A stretch of 64,000 nt of DNA from Streptomyces atratus (GCF_900119365.1 NZ_FPJO01000004.1:248001-312000); one strand, 5' to 3'. Counted from the first letter of the stretch, positions 41,379 through 52,846 are shown. Numbers and translations are program-made. Notes: generated from the letters alone by a model not told the origin.

Positions 41379-44312
41379 ATGAAACGCCGCACCTTCCTTG
41401 CCGGAACCGCTGCCGTGTCCGTGCCCGCTGTGCCCGTAGTCGCCGGGCAGGCCTCCGCCGCGCCGCTCTCCGGTGACGACGCGGCCGCGACCGTGAGCCT
41501 GGTCGTCGACGGTGTGCAGCACGATCTGCCGCCGACCACGGTGTACGGAACGACGGTCGGGGCAACGGGCACAGAGGGGCAGGCGCGTGTCACCATGACC
41601 GGCAAGTACAGCGAATTCTCGGTGGCGTTCCCGAGCCCGTACGAGCCGCACCTCGCCCGCGTTTCGGTATGGCTCACCGGGGCCGCACCGAAGCAGGGCA
41701 ATCTCTGGCTGAAGATCTTCGACCAGGACAACGAGGAGTGGGGCACACTCGCCAGCCGGATCGACCCGGCCGGCTTCGACGGGCGGACACGCGTGACGTT
41801 CGAGCCGCAGCGACTGTCCCGGATGACGTGGAGCGGGGCGGGCGACGGCAAGCTCACCTACCCGCTGCGCCGCCTTGTGCTCGTCTTCTTCCCCGACGAC
41901 AAGCAGTCGGCCGATCCGTTCGTGTTCGACGTGGACTCCGTGGAGGTGGTCGGCGACGGCGGGCCGGTGTCCACCTGGAGCCGGGCCGGTGCGCTGGAGC
42001 TGAGCAGCGGCGCGGACCGCGTCCTCGTCGACGTTCGCGGCCGGCTGCTCGACTGGACGTCCGGCGGCAGGGTCCAGTCCCCCGGTGTGCTGCCGCTCGC
42101 CGTGTACTACGACAACGGCACCGGTGTGTTCTCCGACGAGGCCGAGGCCGACGTCACCCGGGTCGCCGCCGACGAGGCCGCGGTCAGTCTTACCGTACCG
42201 GGGTTCTTCGCCGCAGACCTGACGGTTCGACTCCGCGCGGGAAGCCTGGAGTTGCGCCCGACAGCCATACGGAACCTCTGGTCCCGGCCCATCCTGAGGG
42301 TCGCCTGTCCCGAGGTGGCCCACCGGGTCATACCTGCCGACGGCACCATGCTCGGTATCGCGCCGAAGTGGGGCGGCCTCGCCCACACACGCTCGGTTCT
42401 CGCCGGCGGTTTCTACGCCAACTACGGCATGCCGACCGCGACCCACGACCTCATCCTGTTCGAGGAGGACGACTCCGCTCTCGGCGTCTACTCCGTACAG
42501 CCCGCGAGCGTGAAGCCCTACCGCCCGACACAGTTCGGATTCGTGGGCACCCGGGCCCGTAGCGAGGCGTTGACCGGGTTGATGCACCGCGTCGACGCCT
42601 GGATCGCCCCTGGGGGGTCGGAGGCGCTTCCCGCGACCCGGCTGGCGGCCGGAAGCAGTGCCTTCGACGTGTTCGCGGCGTACCGGGCCGACAACAGGAT
42701 GAACTCCTGGCGCGGCCTGACGGACAAGCTCGCCCCGGGCCTGCGCGCCGGGCTGGCCGATTCGGTGCACCTCAAGGTGGACCTCTGGCAGCCGACCGGC
42801 GATGCCTCGGCGACAGGCCGGCCGGAGGTGGCGTTCGACTACCTGAAGGCAGTGCCAGGGGGCCCGTACAGTGTCGAACTCGCCAGCTACTACTCCGACG
42901 GGCAGCACGATCACCACTACCCGGACTTCCTCACCTTCGACTATCTCGGCGGCCCGGCGGAGTTCCAGCGGCTCATCGACACCATCCACGACCGCGGTCA
43001 CTACGCCAGCGCGTACACCAACCCGACGTGGTGGCACCCCGACAGCCGGGCGGTCGCGGCGCTCGGCGGCGTCGAGCGGATCGGGATCCGCGACGGGCAC
43101 GGCAAGCTGGTCACCAAGACGCACACCAACAACCTCGGATATCTCATCGGCGGCTGGCGGAAGGCGCCCCGGGCGCTGATCCTCGATCAGCTCCGCACAT
43201 TCCGCGACACGTACGGAATGGACATGATGTTCCAGGACGAGATCGCACGCCGGGAGTACGACTACGCGGCCGACTTCTGCGCACCGCCGTACGCGTACTG
43301 CGAGGAGCTGGTGGAGCAGACGGAGCAGTCCGCCGCGATCCTGCCGATCGGCACCGAGGGGGTCGGCGGCGACCGGCTCTTCCAGAGCCTCGCGTCGAGC
43401 CTCGGCTTCTACCTCAACACCATGCAGCGCGACCGGGCCGGTACGTACGACGGCCCCAACCGCAACGGTGTCGTCGTGCAGCAGTGGCCGTTGGGTACGG
43501 CCGTCATGCACGACAAGGTCGCTTTCTACCCGCACAACCTCGACCGCGGCGTCGACACGACCGAGAACCTGAGCTGGGCGCTGGCATTCGGCCTCAACCT
43601 GCACTACCAGGCACAGCACATGGCGGCGGACTTCAGGGCGGGTCGGGGATTCGAGCTGCTCAAGGGGCTGTCACTCGTACAGAAGCGGGTTGCCGGCCGG
43701 TACTTCGGGCGGGCGATGACGGCGTTCCGGTACCTCACCGAGGACCTGAAGGTGTCGCGGACGGCGTTCGACGGCGGCGTGGAGATCGTCGCCAGCCACG
43801 ATCTCCAGCCACGCGCTTTGCAGCTGCCCGGGAGCCTGGGCACGGTGACCGTCGCACCGCACGGATTCGTCGCCGGCGAGCACGGCACCCCGACGTATGC
43901 GCTGATCGACGACGCGCACCACCGGCCCGGTTACCTCGCGCGCTGGGAGAACGGCCGGTTCGTGCGCGAGCTCGCCTGGTATCCGGCGGATCTGGCGGGG
44001 TACCGGTCCGACGCGGTGCACGCCGACCTCCGGCTCACCGCCACGCCGGCCGAACTTCCGGCGGGCGGCACCACCAGGGCGGCGCTGGCTCTCGCCGCGT
44101 GGGACGGTTCGCCGGTCGACCTGACCGGCGCGGACGTCACGTGGGAGCTCGACGGCGGGCCGATCGCGCGCCTGGACACGGACGCCGACGGCAGCGTGTG
44201 GCTCGCACCGAAGCAGGGCGGTACTTCCGGCTGGGCGACGGTCCGCGCCGTGGTCACCCGTGACGGGGTACCGGCGTACAGCGGCGTCGAGTTGGTCGAG
44301 ATCACCGCCTGA
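41379..44312 (+). CDS. Tat-exported DUF6259 protein, probable glycoside hydrolase
   Basis: 977 residues from ATG 41379; the frame is open further upstream, but the signal MKRRTFLAGTAAVSVPAVPV with twin Arg sets this start. After it come beta-rich sequence (to about 500) and a barrel-like domain with WQPTGDASATGRPEVAFDYL, SYYSDGQHDHHYPDFLTFDY, YTNPTWWHPDSRAVAALGG and MDMMFQDEIARREYDY, the conserved Asp/Glu region of DUF6259. A final Ig-like beta domain (LTATPAELPAGGTTRAALAL) closes the protein. The layout suggests an extracellular polysaccharide-active enzyme. The LacI-type sites upstream fit sugar-responsive control. Confidence 0.85.
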   Translation: MKRRTFLAGTAAVSVPAVPVVAGQASAAPLSGDDAAATVSLVVDGVQHDLPPTTVYGTTVGATGTEGQARVTMTGKYSEFSVAFPSPYEPHLARVSVWLTGAAPKQGNLWLKIFDQDNEEWGTLASRIDPAGFDGRTRVTFEPQRLSRMTWSGAGDGKLTYPLRRLVLVFFPDDKQSADPFVFDVDSVEVVGDGGPVSTWSRAGALELSSGADRVLVDVRGRLLDWTSGGRVQSPGVLPLAVYYDNGTGVFSDEAEADVTRVAADEAAVSLTVPGFFAADLTVRLRAGSLELRPTAIRNLWSRPILRVACPEVAHRVIPADGTMLGIAPKWGGLAHTRSVLAGGFYANYGMPTATHDLILFEEDDSALGVYSVQPASVKPYRPTQFGFVGTRARSEALTGLMHRVDAWIAPGGSEALPATRLAAGSSAFDVFAAYRADNRMNSWRGLTDKLAPGLRAGLADSVHLKVDLWQPTGDASATGRPEVAFDYLKAVPGGPYSVELASYYSDGQHDHHYPDFLTFDYLGGPAEFQRLIDTIHDRGHYASAYTNPTWWHPDSRAVAALGGVERIGIRDGHGKLVTKTHTNNLGYLIGGWRKAPRALILDQLRTFRDTYGMDMMFQDEIARREYDYAADFCAPPYAYCEELVEQTEQSAAILPIGTEGVGGDRLFQSLASSLGFYLNTMQRDRAGTYDGPNRNGVVVQQWPLGTAVMHDKVAFYPHNLDRGVDTTENLSWALAFGLNLHYQAQHMAADFRAGRGFELLKGLSLVQKRVAGRYFGRAMTAFRYLTEDLKVSRTAFDGGVEIVASHDLQPRALQLPGSLGTVTVAPHGFVAGEHGTPTYALIDDAHHRPGYLARWENGRFVRELAWYPADLAGYRSDAVHADLRLTATPAELPAGGTTRAALALAAWDGSPVDLTGADVTWELDGGPIARLDTDADGSVWLAPKQGGTSGWATVRAVVTRDGVPAYSGVELVEITA

Positions 44313-44477
44313 CCGGCCCATTCCTGTCGGCCCACTCTTGTCTGCTGGGACGGGCGGGTAGCCGGCTAGACGCGTATTGGTGAGGGAAGCGGCGCGGCCT
44401 TCGCGGGGTTAACGCATCATGACTGCCCCGGCCCGGTCCGCGCCGCCTCGCCCCGACTTCCCTTGTGTGGTTGGGAG

Positions 44478-46059
<1,582 letters not shown>

Positions 46060-46161
46060 GTGCTCTCCATGGGGGCGGGCGGTTCACGGCTGATCAGGGT
46101 CGACGTCGGAGCGGCCTGCCACGAGGTGGATCGAGAGCGGCCCGACCGGCAATCACCAACC

Positions 46162-46194
46162 GTAACGTTCATTTATTCATTTTGACGTTACAAT
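46162..46194. promoter_or_regulatory. Divergent promoter region with spaced palindrome
   Basis: GTAACGT (46162-46168) and ACGTTAC (46185-46191) form an inverted repeat with a 16-base gap in a conspicuously A/T-rich stretch. TACAAT (46189-46194) could be the -10 box of the CGNR gene. The site lies between the monooxygenase and the regulator and is a plausible operator for it. Confidence 0.5.
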
Positions 46195-46242
46195 GGGGGA
46201 GTGCTGCACGCTGGACGAACCCACCTGGAGAAGGCGAAGCCC

Positions 46243-46782
46243 ATGACAGAAGACCTGGCCGGGGCCAACCCCCGTGGCCTCCACTTCATCGCCGAACTGG
46301 CCAACACCGTCCAGGACGACAGCGAGGTGAGCGCGGCGGCGCTCCAAGCCCTCCTGGAGCGTCACGGCGGACCGCCGTTCGTGCTCACCGAGTCCGATGC
46401 CCGGCGGATGTGCGAAGCGGCCGTCCTCCTGATCGACATCCTGGCAATGAGCGACGAGGACCGGGCGGCCGAGGCGATCAACACCCTCCTCGACGAGCAT
46501 CCCGCCCGGCCCTGCCTGGTTCGGCTCCCCGGCCGCCCCTGGTCCCTCCACAACAAAGCGCCCCACAGCGCCGACCCCACCCACTGGCTCCTGTCCACCA
46601 CCGCCCTGGCCCTCGGGCTCTGGCTCAGCGAACGTGGCCGGTGCGCCTGGGGGCAGTGCGCCGCACCCGACTGCCACCACTACTTCATCGACACCGGCCG
46701 CCGCACTCCCCAGCGCTACTGCACCCCTCGCTGCGCAACCCGGGTCCGGGTGGCCTCGCACCGAGCCCAGCGGGGCAGGTAG
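46243..46782 (+). CDS. CGNR zinc-finger (ABATE domain) regulator
   Basis: 179 residues from ATG 46243 with AAGG eight bases upstream (the frame opens at GTG 46201). The ABATE N-terminal domain (GLHFIAELANTVQDDSEVSA, then FVLTESDARRMCEAAVLLID) is followed by the CGNR-type zinc finger: CAAPDCHHYFIDTGRRTPQR, then YCTPRCATRVRVASHRA (Cys-x4-Cys and Cys-x3-Cys). Such proteins are predicted stress-response DNA-binding regulators. Divergence from a flavin monooxygenase is a typical arrangement for local control. Confidence 0.85.
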   Translation: MTEDLAGANPRGLHFIAELANTVQDDSEVSAAALQALLERHGGPPFVLTESDARRMCEAAVLLIDILAMSDEDRAAEAINTLLDEHPARPCLVRLPGRPWSLHNKAPHSADPTHWLLSTTALALGLWLSERGRCAWGQCAAPDCHHYFIDTGRRTPQRYCTPRCATRVRVASHRAQRGR

Positions 46783-46888
46783 AACCACTTCGGCGTGGGT
46801 GCCGGCCCTGGGGTGCCGGACACGCCACGGGCCCCAGCTCAACGGGGGTCCGTCGAACTGAGGCCCGGCCAAAGCGCTGTTGTGGGCT

Positions 46889-47839
46889 TCAGTCTCCTGT
46901 CCTATCGCCGTCGACATCGACGACGGCCCGCTCGATCGCGGCATTGACCGCGGCGACGATGGTCTCCGAATCGGCGCCCGTGCCGACGTGACCGGCGAGC
47001 GCGGTGATCGCGGCGGTCTGGGCGGCCATCCGCTTGTCCATGGACCGGATGCGGGCCTGCATGTCCTTCAGGATGGACTGCGGCTGCCATGTCGGGTTCG
47101 TCGAATGGTCCGCCGCGTCCGTCGGGCCGCCGATCGCGTCGGTCTTCCACACGGCGTCGAAGATGTCGCGCTTGGTGATTCCAGCCATGGGGTCCTCCTC
47201 GTGGTCGGAGCCGGGGTTCCAGCTCGCGGGGTGCTTGAGTCGCTCGGAGACGTCGGTGCGGAGCTTGGCCATGGTGAAACCACGGGGGTCGATCTTGTCG
47301 TTGGACCACTCCAGGTGGCCGATCACGGACTTCGCCGACCATTTGTGCGCCCGGCACAGCGCGGCCTGCACGCGGACGATCGCGTCGTACTGGGCGGCCG
47401 GCCAGGGATCCTTGCCGTCGCCGAGGTTCTCGCACTCCCACCCGTAGAACCGCGCGTTGCCGTCGACCCCGTCGCTGTTGCCGCGGGTGGGCGGAGTCGG
47501 CCGGGAGCCGTACGACTCGGCTATGACCTGCTCCAGCACCTTGGGGTCACCGCCGCCGGCGTGATTCGCGCGGCCCCAGCCGACCATGTGCACCTGGCCG
47601 TTCTTCGCGATCATCCCGTGGCACAGCGGACCGGGCAGGTCGGGATAGCCGTCGCGGACCATCCGGACCGTCGCTGCGGTGCCCTTGGTCACGGTGTGAT
47701 GCACGATGCTGCCGTTGACCGGGCCCCAGGGACCCTTCGAGTTGCGGTTGTGGGTACGCCAGTTGCCGACCTCGACCACACGCACGCCCTCGGCGCGCAG
47801 CGCCTTGAGGACCGCAGAGGCGGACAGAGGAGTAGCCAT
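46889..47839 (-). CDS. Phage-type N-acetylmuramoyl-L-alanine amidase (endolysin)
   Basis: 316 residues from ATG 47839 (AAAGGG upstream). The N-terminal Amidase_2/PGRP domain has the zinc ligands in GSIVHHTVTKG and in SAKSVIGHLEWSNDKIDPRG, with the core CHGMIAKNGQVHMVGWGRAN and YGWECENLGDG. The C-terminal third (KDMQARIRSMDKRMAAQTAA, then IVAAVNAAIERAVV) is a helical segment typical of actinophage lysins. There is no signal peptide, so a holin or other release would be needed; none is visible. A second phage-like fragment lies immediately upstream, so this is probably the lysis end of a degraded prophage. Confidence 0.88.
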   Translation of the reverse strand: MATPLSASAVLKALRAEGVRVVEVGNWRTHNRNSKGPWGPVNGSIVHHTVTKGTAATVRMVRDGYPDLPGPLCHGMIAKNGQVHMVGWGRANHAGGGDPKVLEQVIAESYGSRPTPPTRGNSDGVDGNARFYGWECENLGDGKDPWPAAQYDAIVRVQAALCRAHKWSAKSVIGHLEWSNDKIDPRGFTMAKLRTDVSERLKHPASWNPGSDHEEDPMAGITKRDIFDAVWKTDAIGGPTDAADHSTNPTWQPQSILKDMQARIRSMDKRMAAQTAAITALAGHVGTGADSETIVAAVNAAIERAVVDVDGDRTGD

Positions 47840-47850
47840 TCTTTTCCCTT

Positions 47851-48075
47851 TCAGCCCGAGGTGTACGAGACGTTGCGGCGGCCCTTGCCGGTGAAACCGT
47901 TGTTCGTGCTGCCGTCGACCGGTTCGACCGCTTCCACCCACAACTCCGGACCGCGCCGTGTACTGTTCGCCGCCGACACCTTGTACTTCGTACCGTTCGC
48001 CACCTTCCGCGTGATGGTGCGACGGGTCGCGGTGACGTCCGGTTCATAGGAGTTCCATACCCCCGCAATGACACC
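47851..48075 (-). pseudogene. Phage-like structural protein, C-terminal fragment
   Basis: The minus strand reads GVIAGVWNSYEPDVTATRRT, ITRKVANGTKYKVSAANSTR and EAVEPVDGSTNNGFTGKGRR to a TGA at 47851, twelve bases before the amidase start. It is a short beta-rich tail with no start codon, probably the end of a tail or base-plate protein. The family is not recognised. Confidence 0.45.
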
Positions 48076-48550
48076 CGGACTCGGCCGAGTGGCCGGCAGT
48101 GCGCACGACCTGCGAGCAGCGCACAAGCCGATGCCGATCTCCCATCGGTGTCGGCGAGGAGGCGCCGGGGCCGGGGCCGACAGCAGTGGATCCTGTACGT
48201 CTGGCGAGTGGGCCGGTCGCCCTTGCCGCGAGCCTCTACCGCGAGGACCACAGCGCCCCGCGCACGCGCAAATGAGCAGTCGCCCGGTCCCAGGCGGCGT
48301 CGAACCGGCCGACAACCGGGCGGAGTTCGCGGGCGCTCCGAGGTGCACGAGAACAAGCCGTCGATGACGACGGGCTTCGCATCTGGCGTCCGGTGGCGGG
48401 AGATGTCGGCGCGGATGAGTCCTGGCCGTCTACGCGGCATGGACCCTTCGGTTCGTCGTCATGCCGTACATGGTCCCACGATCTTGAACGATGCCGAACG
48501 GTTTCGCCCGGCCGGGGATTCGACTGACTGTCTGATTTCTGACGCTGCCC
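48076..48550. other. 475-bp stretch without a recognised gene
   Basis: Between the phage-like fragment and the glycosyltransferase, no frame has clear family features. A minus-strand stretch near 48240-48340 (LRPVVGRFDAAWDRATAHLR) looks coding but short and isolated. Possibly the scar of a deletion. Confidence 0.35.
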
Positions 48551-49440
48551 GTTGATCAGTGGAACGCTTCGAGCAGGGGGAATCGTCTGTTCGGGTACCG
48601 GGAGCGCGTTGATCTCCTTTCGGACCCGCTCGGCGGAGCGGCGGTAGCCACCGTCGGCCAGCACGGCCGATACCGTCGTGCGCACCTCCTCCGGGGTGAC
48701 GGTGACCGGATCCAGAACCTGGGCGGTACCGAGTTCGACGCACCGCCGCGCGTTGTACGGCTGGTCCGAACCCAGAAAGATCAGGACCGACGGCAGGCCG
48801 TGGGCGAGCGCTCCCATGAGGCTGCCGGAGCCTCCGTGTGAGACGACCAGGTCGCACTGCGGCAGAAGGAGCTCCTGCGGAACGAACTGTTCGACCCGAA
48901 CGTGGTCTGGCAGCGGCCCGAGGTTTGCGGGGTCGACGCGCTCGCCGACGGTCACGACCACGTTCACGGGAAGTTCTCGGAGTCCGGTCAGGACCCGGGA
49001 GAACAGGTCGGTGGTGTTGTCCACGGTGCCGAGGGTGAAGTACACGGTAGGCGTGCGCGGCGCGGTGTCGGCTGGACCGGCGGCCGTCGGCCGGAACGAG
49101 AAGGTGTGTGCCGGCAAGGGAAAGCGCGGGTCTCGGAAGTTCGGCGGGAACGGCGACAGGACCGGGTGCCGGTCCAGCACGGCAAGCCGGGGATCCGGCG
49201 GCAGGCCGTACGCGGATCGCAGCTCGTGCAACGGCTCGGCGACGACTTCCTTGCGCAGAAAGCCCCCGGCCGCGAGCACGAGGACAGTTGCGCAGGGAAG
49301 CGCGAGTGATTCGGCCGCGATCACGGTGCCGAAGTCGACCTCGTCACGCATCAGGACATCGGGCCTCCACGCACGGGCAATGTCAAGGACGGCGGCGGCG
49401 TGCCGCCGCCCGCCCCGACAATTCGCGGGCAGTGTGCCCA
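48551..49440 (-). pseudogene. UDP-glycosyltransferase (MGT/activator-dependent type), 5'-truncated
   Basis: The minus strand reads VLDIARAWRPDVLMRDEVDF, TPTVYFTLGTVDNTTDLFSR, VNVVVTVGERVDPANLGPLP, VRVEQFVPQELLLPQCDLVV, SHGGSGSLMGALAHGLPSVL and GSDQPYNARRCVELGTAQVL, a good GT1 C-terminal nucleotide-sugar domain. The acceptor-binding N-terminal quarter is missing before about 49440. At the 3' end a run of five C's shifts the frame; with four C's it would end naturally (IPLLEAFH, TGA near 48555). About 290 of 390 residues remain. Confidence 0.75.
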
Positions 49441-49504
49441 ACGCCCGTCTTATCGTGTACCGCCGCCGTCCATGCCGGGACGGCCCGATGGGAGAGGCCG
49501 CGGA

Positions 49505-50029
49505 GTGCTGGACGCGTACGAGATCATGCTGGACGCCGAGCTGGGCAAGGCGTTCGACGTGTGGTCCGGGTATTTGGACGCCGATACGGGTGAGGACCAA
49601 CAAGTCAGTGCGCGGCTGCGCTCGACATTGGAGTCGGCCCGCGCGGCCGCCGCGGAGGGGGACCGCTCGTGCGCGCGTGCCCTGGTGGCGGACATGTACG
49701 AAGACGCCCGGGAAGCCGGCCTTCGTTGGGCTCCCTTGCCGGCTCGCCCCTGCGAGGCCGACAGCCAGACGCGCGACTACGCCAAGGACGAACTGCGGCA
49801 GGTACTGCCTCTGGAATTGCGCGAGGATCTGGACAGTGTCGCGATCTACCTGCGAGTCACGGGCCGACGCCTCCAGGCCGCCCCCGGCCTCGACGCCGCC
49901 ACCCGCCAGGACATCATCTACATCACCGCCCGCGCCGGGATGGCACTCGACTTCGCCGACCTGACAGCAGCGCGACGCGAACTCGAACGCCTGAAGGCAC
50001 TCGCGCGACGCTGGGGCGTGGAGCGCTGA
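49505..50029 (+). CDS. Hypothetical protein, helical
   Basis: 174 residues from GTG 49505, with GAGAGG upstream. LDAYEIMLDAELGKAFDVWS, RSTLESARAAAAEGDRSCAR, ALVADMYEDAREAGLRWAPL and a C-terminal ADLTAARRELERLKALARRW suggest an all-helical soluble protein with no Cys-rich or catalytic motif. I do not recognise the family. It starts 65 bases beyond the broken end of the glycosyltransferase and appears intact. Confidence 0.55.
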   Translation: MLDAYEIMLDAELGKAFDVWSGYLDADTGEDQQVSARLRSTLESARAAAAEGDRSCARALVADMYEDAREAGLRWAPLPARPCEADSQTRDYAKDELRQVLPLELREDLDSVAIYLRVTGRRLQAAPGLDAATRQDIIYITARAGMALDFADLTAARRELERLKALARRWGVER

Positions 50030-50323
50030 GAGCCGTGTGCGGTGGTCCAGCTTGCCGGTGAGCCCGTCGCATCGCCGCTCTGGTCCGCCGATCGGGAGAG
50101 ACTTGCCCACTTCCCACGGAAGGCCCGCCGGAACCCGGCTACGTGGTTTCGAGGTGGTAGCCGGCGCGGTCGCGGGCGTAGAGGGCGGCGAAATCGTCGG
50201 CCGGGACAGCGGCCGTGCACTGCGCGAGGCCGCCCGGCGGGAAGCGGAGGCGACGCTGACCCTGGTGGCGGACGTCGAGCAGGTGGGACAGCAGCGGCCG
50301 GTCCATTACTCGCCGGCGTAGCG

Positions 50324-50887
50324 GTGGGTGGGCTGACCGCACTCGCCGGTGAGGGGGCGCCGCGGAGCCTGCTCGCGGGGCTTGCCGCCGCAGGGCTGGC
50401 AGTTCCCTTCTTCAACCGCCAATTGGCCGACGCCGACCGGGTTTCCCGACGGTCAAGCGTCCGCGGCGACGTCCTGGGTGACGCCCTGCTGGACCGCACG
50501 CACCGCATCGCGGACCTGGAAGTGCGCCTCAGCCAGTTGGAGGCCGACCGGAGTGCCGAGCGGAAGCGGGCGGACGAGCTCGCGGCCGCCCACCCCGACG
50601 TCTCCGGCCTTCTGCAGGAACGCGACTCGCTGCAGCTCGATGTGGAGCGGTTGGCGGCGGAGCTCCGCGAGGCACATGCACAGCGTGCCGCAGCCGAGGA
50701 CCGCTGCAGTCTGCTCGAACGTCAGCTGGACGCCGTCGAGAAATCCACGGCCGCGCTGCCCGCCGCACCGCAGCCCCAGGACATGCCCAAGATCCTCATC
50801 GTGGACGACCAGCCGGGCAACCTGCGGCGACAGGTGTCGCAGATCTGCTGGACGATCTGGCCCACGTCCGGGCCCTGTCTCTCGTAG
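50324..50887 (+). pseudogene. Coiled-coil protein with start of a response-regulator domain, truncated
   Basis: From GTG 50324 the frame gives a possible membrane-like helix (RSLLAGLAAAGLAVPFFNR), a long coiled coil (LEVRLSQLEADRSAERKRAD, then RDSLQLDVERLAAELREAHA), then KILIVDDQPGNL, the first strand and phospho-site neighbourhood of a receiver domain, after which similarity ends (about 50830). A native protein would continue for about 110 residues. Upstream (50030-50323) no convincing frame is seen. It may be the relic of a two-component or phosphatase-type regulator. Confidence 0.45.
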
Positions 50888-51296
50888 AGCCGGACCCTGC
50901 CCGATCGGCCGGGGCGAGGATCTCGGCGTCGGCGCCGAGTCTGAGAAGTTCGGGCAGTCGCAACTCGGCGGGCACTGAGGCCATGAGCTTCAGCCGTACG
51001 GCGGACACGATCGCGCCCATGCCGAGGTCGGCGGCGGCAGTCGGCAGCCCGGTAAGGAACAGCGAGTCACCCGCTACGCGGTCTACGAAGGCAGCCTCAC
51101 CGTCACCAAAGCCCTCGCCGTCCGGGACGCCGCCGAACAACGGCTCCATTTCGGCGGAGCGGATCCCATGTGTGAATCGAGCACGCCCCTTTCTGCGGGG
51201 AACAAATCATGTGCTGGGTGCAGCCGTTGCCGGATAGCCTGCCTGGCTGTGGATATGGGACGTGCTGATCGGTAACTCCGCCTGATCGCCGAGTCG
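50888..51296. other. 410-bp stretch with a possible relic
   Basis: The minus strand near 50920-51110 reads AFVDRVAGDSLFLTGLPTAA, then ELRLPELLRLGADAEILAPA. The last part resembles the end of a WYL or ankyrin-type protein (LLRLGADAE-LAPA), but no start or wider similarity is seen. Confidence 0.3.
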
Positions 51297-51791
51297 GTGG
51301 AGGTCGCCGGAGCTCTTGGAGCACCGGTGTGGCTTCGCGGTGGGTGGGCCATGGACTTCTGCCTCGGCGAGATCACGCGAGACCACGAGGACATCGACTG
51401 GTTCGCCTGGGCCGACGATGCCGGGGACCTGGCAGAAGAATTGCTGCAACACGGATTTAAACCGGTCCCGGGGTCGCCGCCCGACCTGCAGCTCGACTTC
51501 GTCAAGGACGGTCTGGAAAGCAGTATCACGCTCCTGGACCGGGATGCGGCCGGCTGTGTGGTGGTTGCCGGCGGCCCCTGGGCCGGTGCGCCCTGGCCCG
51601 AGGGAATGCTCGATGCCGGGCCCGGCCGCGTCGGTGGTCTGGAGTGTGCGATTGTCAGTCCGCAGGCCCAGATCGAGATCAAGCGGATGATGCCCGTCTG
51701 GGATCCGTCCCGGCCCCGGCGAATCAAGGACGCCGAGGACATCGCCCGTCTGGAGGCGGCACCCCGTGCACGGCGCAAGTGGTCCGAGTGA
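51297..51791 (+). CDS. Nucleotidyltransferase, aminoglycoside-adenylyltransferase-like
   Basis: 164 residues from GTG 51297. WLRGGWAMDFCLGEITRDHE followed by DIDWFAW is the nucleotidyltransferase signature (GGWA-D ... H-DIDW) of the ANT(2'')-like group. Then come LQLDFVKDGLESSITLLDRD, GCVVVAGGPWAGAPWPEGML and the C-terminal SPQAQIEIKRMMPVWD and KDAEDIARLE. These enzymes adenylylate a small hydroxyl substrate; those in Streptomyces need not be resistance enzymes. No ribosome site precedes the GTG, and relatives have 15-25 further N-terminal residues, so the 5' end may be lost (in-frame TGA just upstream). Confidence 0.7.
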   Translation: MEVAGALGAPVWLRGGWAMDFCLGEITRDHEDIDWFAWADDAGDLAEELLQHGFKPVPGSPPDLQLDFVKDGLESSITLLDRDAAGCVVVAGGPWAGAPWPEGMLDAGPGRVGGLECAIVSPQAQIEIKRMMPVWDPSRPRRIKDAEDIARLEAAPRARRKWSE

Positions 51792-51925
51792 GGTTGTCAC
51801 TTCTTGCGGCGCACCGCGGATCAGGGCTCAGCAGTGGCGGGTCGCACCTGCCGCTGCCGAACGCGCAGGTCAAGCATTGCCAATCCCCGATGCGCGAAGA
51901 CGGGCGATGCTGGGACACTCTCAGC

Positions 51926-52807
51926 ATGCCGACTGTTGAAACCTCGCCCGGAGTGTCCATCGCGTACGAGACGTTCGGTGATTCTTCTGATCCGGCTGTC
52001 CTGCTCGTGATGGGTTTCAGCGCTCAGATGATCGCCTGGCACGAGGACTTCTGCCGTGCGCTCGCGGGACGCGGACGCCATGTGATCCGGTACGACAACC
52101 GCGACTGCGGGCTGTCCACCAAGTTCGACGATCACCCCGTCGACATGGGCCGGTTCACCAGCGCCGTGAGTGCGGGAGACATCTCGTCCGCTCTCGCGAT
52201 GGCGCCCTACAGCGTGCAGGACATGGCCGACGACGGCCTCGGTCTGCTCACCGCGCTCGGGATCGAACGGGCTCACGTGGTCGGATCCTCCATGGGTGGC
52301 ATGATCGCCCAGACGATGGCCATCAGTCATCCGGAGCGAGTGCTGACCCTGACGTCGATGATGTCGTCGACCGGCGAGCCCGACTACGGCCAGACCAGTC
52401 CCGAGGCCCAAGCAGTGCTCCTCAGCCCGAAGCCGACGGATCGCGAGGGGTACATCGCAGCAGCGGAGAAGGACCTGGTGTGGGCCTCGAAGAGGTACGG
52501 CAGTCCGGCGCTCCTGCGTGAGCTGGCTGCCGCGAGTTACGACCGCGCCTACTACCCCGCCGGAGCCGGGCGGCAGCTCGCTGCAATGACCCTCAGCGGA
52601 TCACGCGCCGACGCGCTCCGCGAGCTTCGAGTGCCGACGCTGGTGATTCATGGCCTGGACGACGTCCTGACCGACCCCAGTGGCGGGAAGCGCACCGCCC
52701 AACTGGTGCCCGGAGCGAAGCTCTTGCTGATCCCGGACATGGGGCACGACCGCCCCCGCGAAGTCTGGGGCGAGATCATCGACGCCTTGGACTCGCATAC
52801 CGGCTGA
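51926..52807 (+). CDS. Alpha/beta-fold hydrolase
   Basis: 293 residues from ATG 51926. The core is standard: SIAYETFGDSSDPAVLLVMG, YDNRDCGLSTKFDDH (the YDNRDxGxST motif of the DoxG/aclacinomycin methylesterase RdmC-like group), the nucleophile elbow GSSMGG (Ser122), LVIHGLDDVLTDP with the catalytic Asp region, and IPDMGHDRP with the catalytic His. It is cytosolic with no signal peptide. RdmC-like hydrolases act on polyketide methyl esters; most homologues are uncharacterised, and no biosynthetic genes are nearby. Confidence 0.9.
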   Translation: MPTVETSPGVSIAYETFGDSSDPAVLLVMGFSAQMIAWHEDFCRALAGRGRHVIRYDNRDCGLSTKFDDHPVDMGRFTSAVSAGDISSALAMAPYSVQDMADDGLGLLTALGIERAHVVGSSMGGMIAQTMAISHPERVLTLTSMMSSTGEPDYGQTSPEAQAVLLSPKPTDREGYIAAAEKDLVWASKRYGSPALLRELAAASYDRAYYPAGAGRQLAAMTLSGSRADALRELRVPTLVIHGLDDVLTDPSGGKRTAQLVPGAKLLLIPDMGHDRPREVWGEIIDALDSHTG

Positions 52808-52846
52808 CGTGGCTGTCACCCGAGTCATCCGCGTTGGGCATCCGGC

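Noticed and set aside
41316..43619. 767-codon minus-strand frame opposite the DUF6259 gene
   Set aside because: Composition typical of a complementary-frame artefact; the plus strand has the Tat signal and domain motifs.
46889..48075. Complete prophage
   Set aside because: No integrase, capsid, terminase or tail genes are visible; only an endolysin and one fragment.
50037..50321. Separate gene ending just before the coiled-coil relic
   Set aside because: The frame lacks a ribosome site and family features, and the opposite strand is equally plausible; kept only as unassigned sequence.
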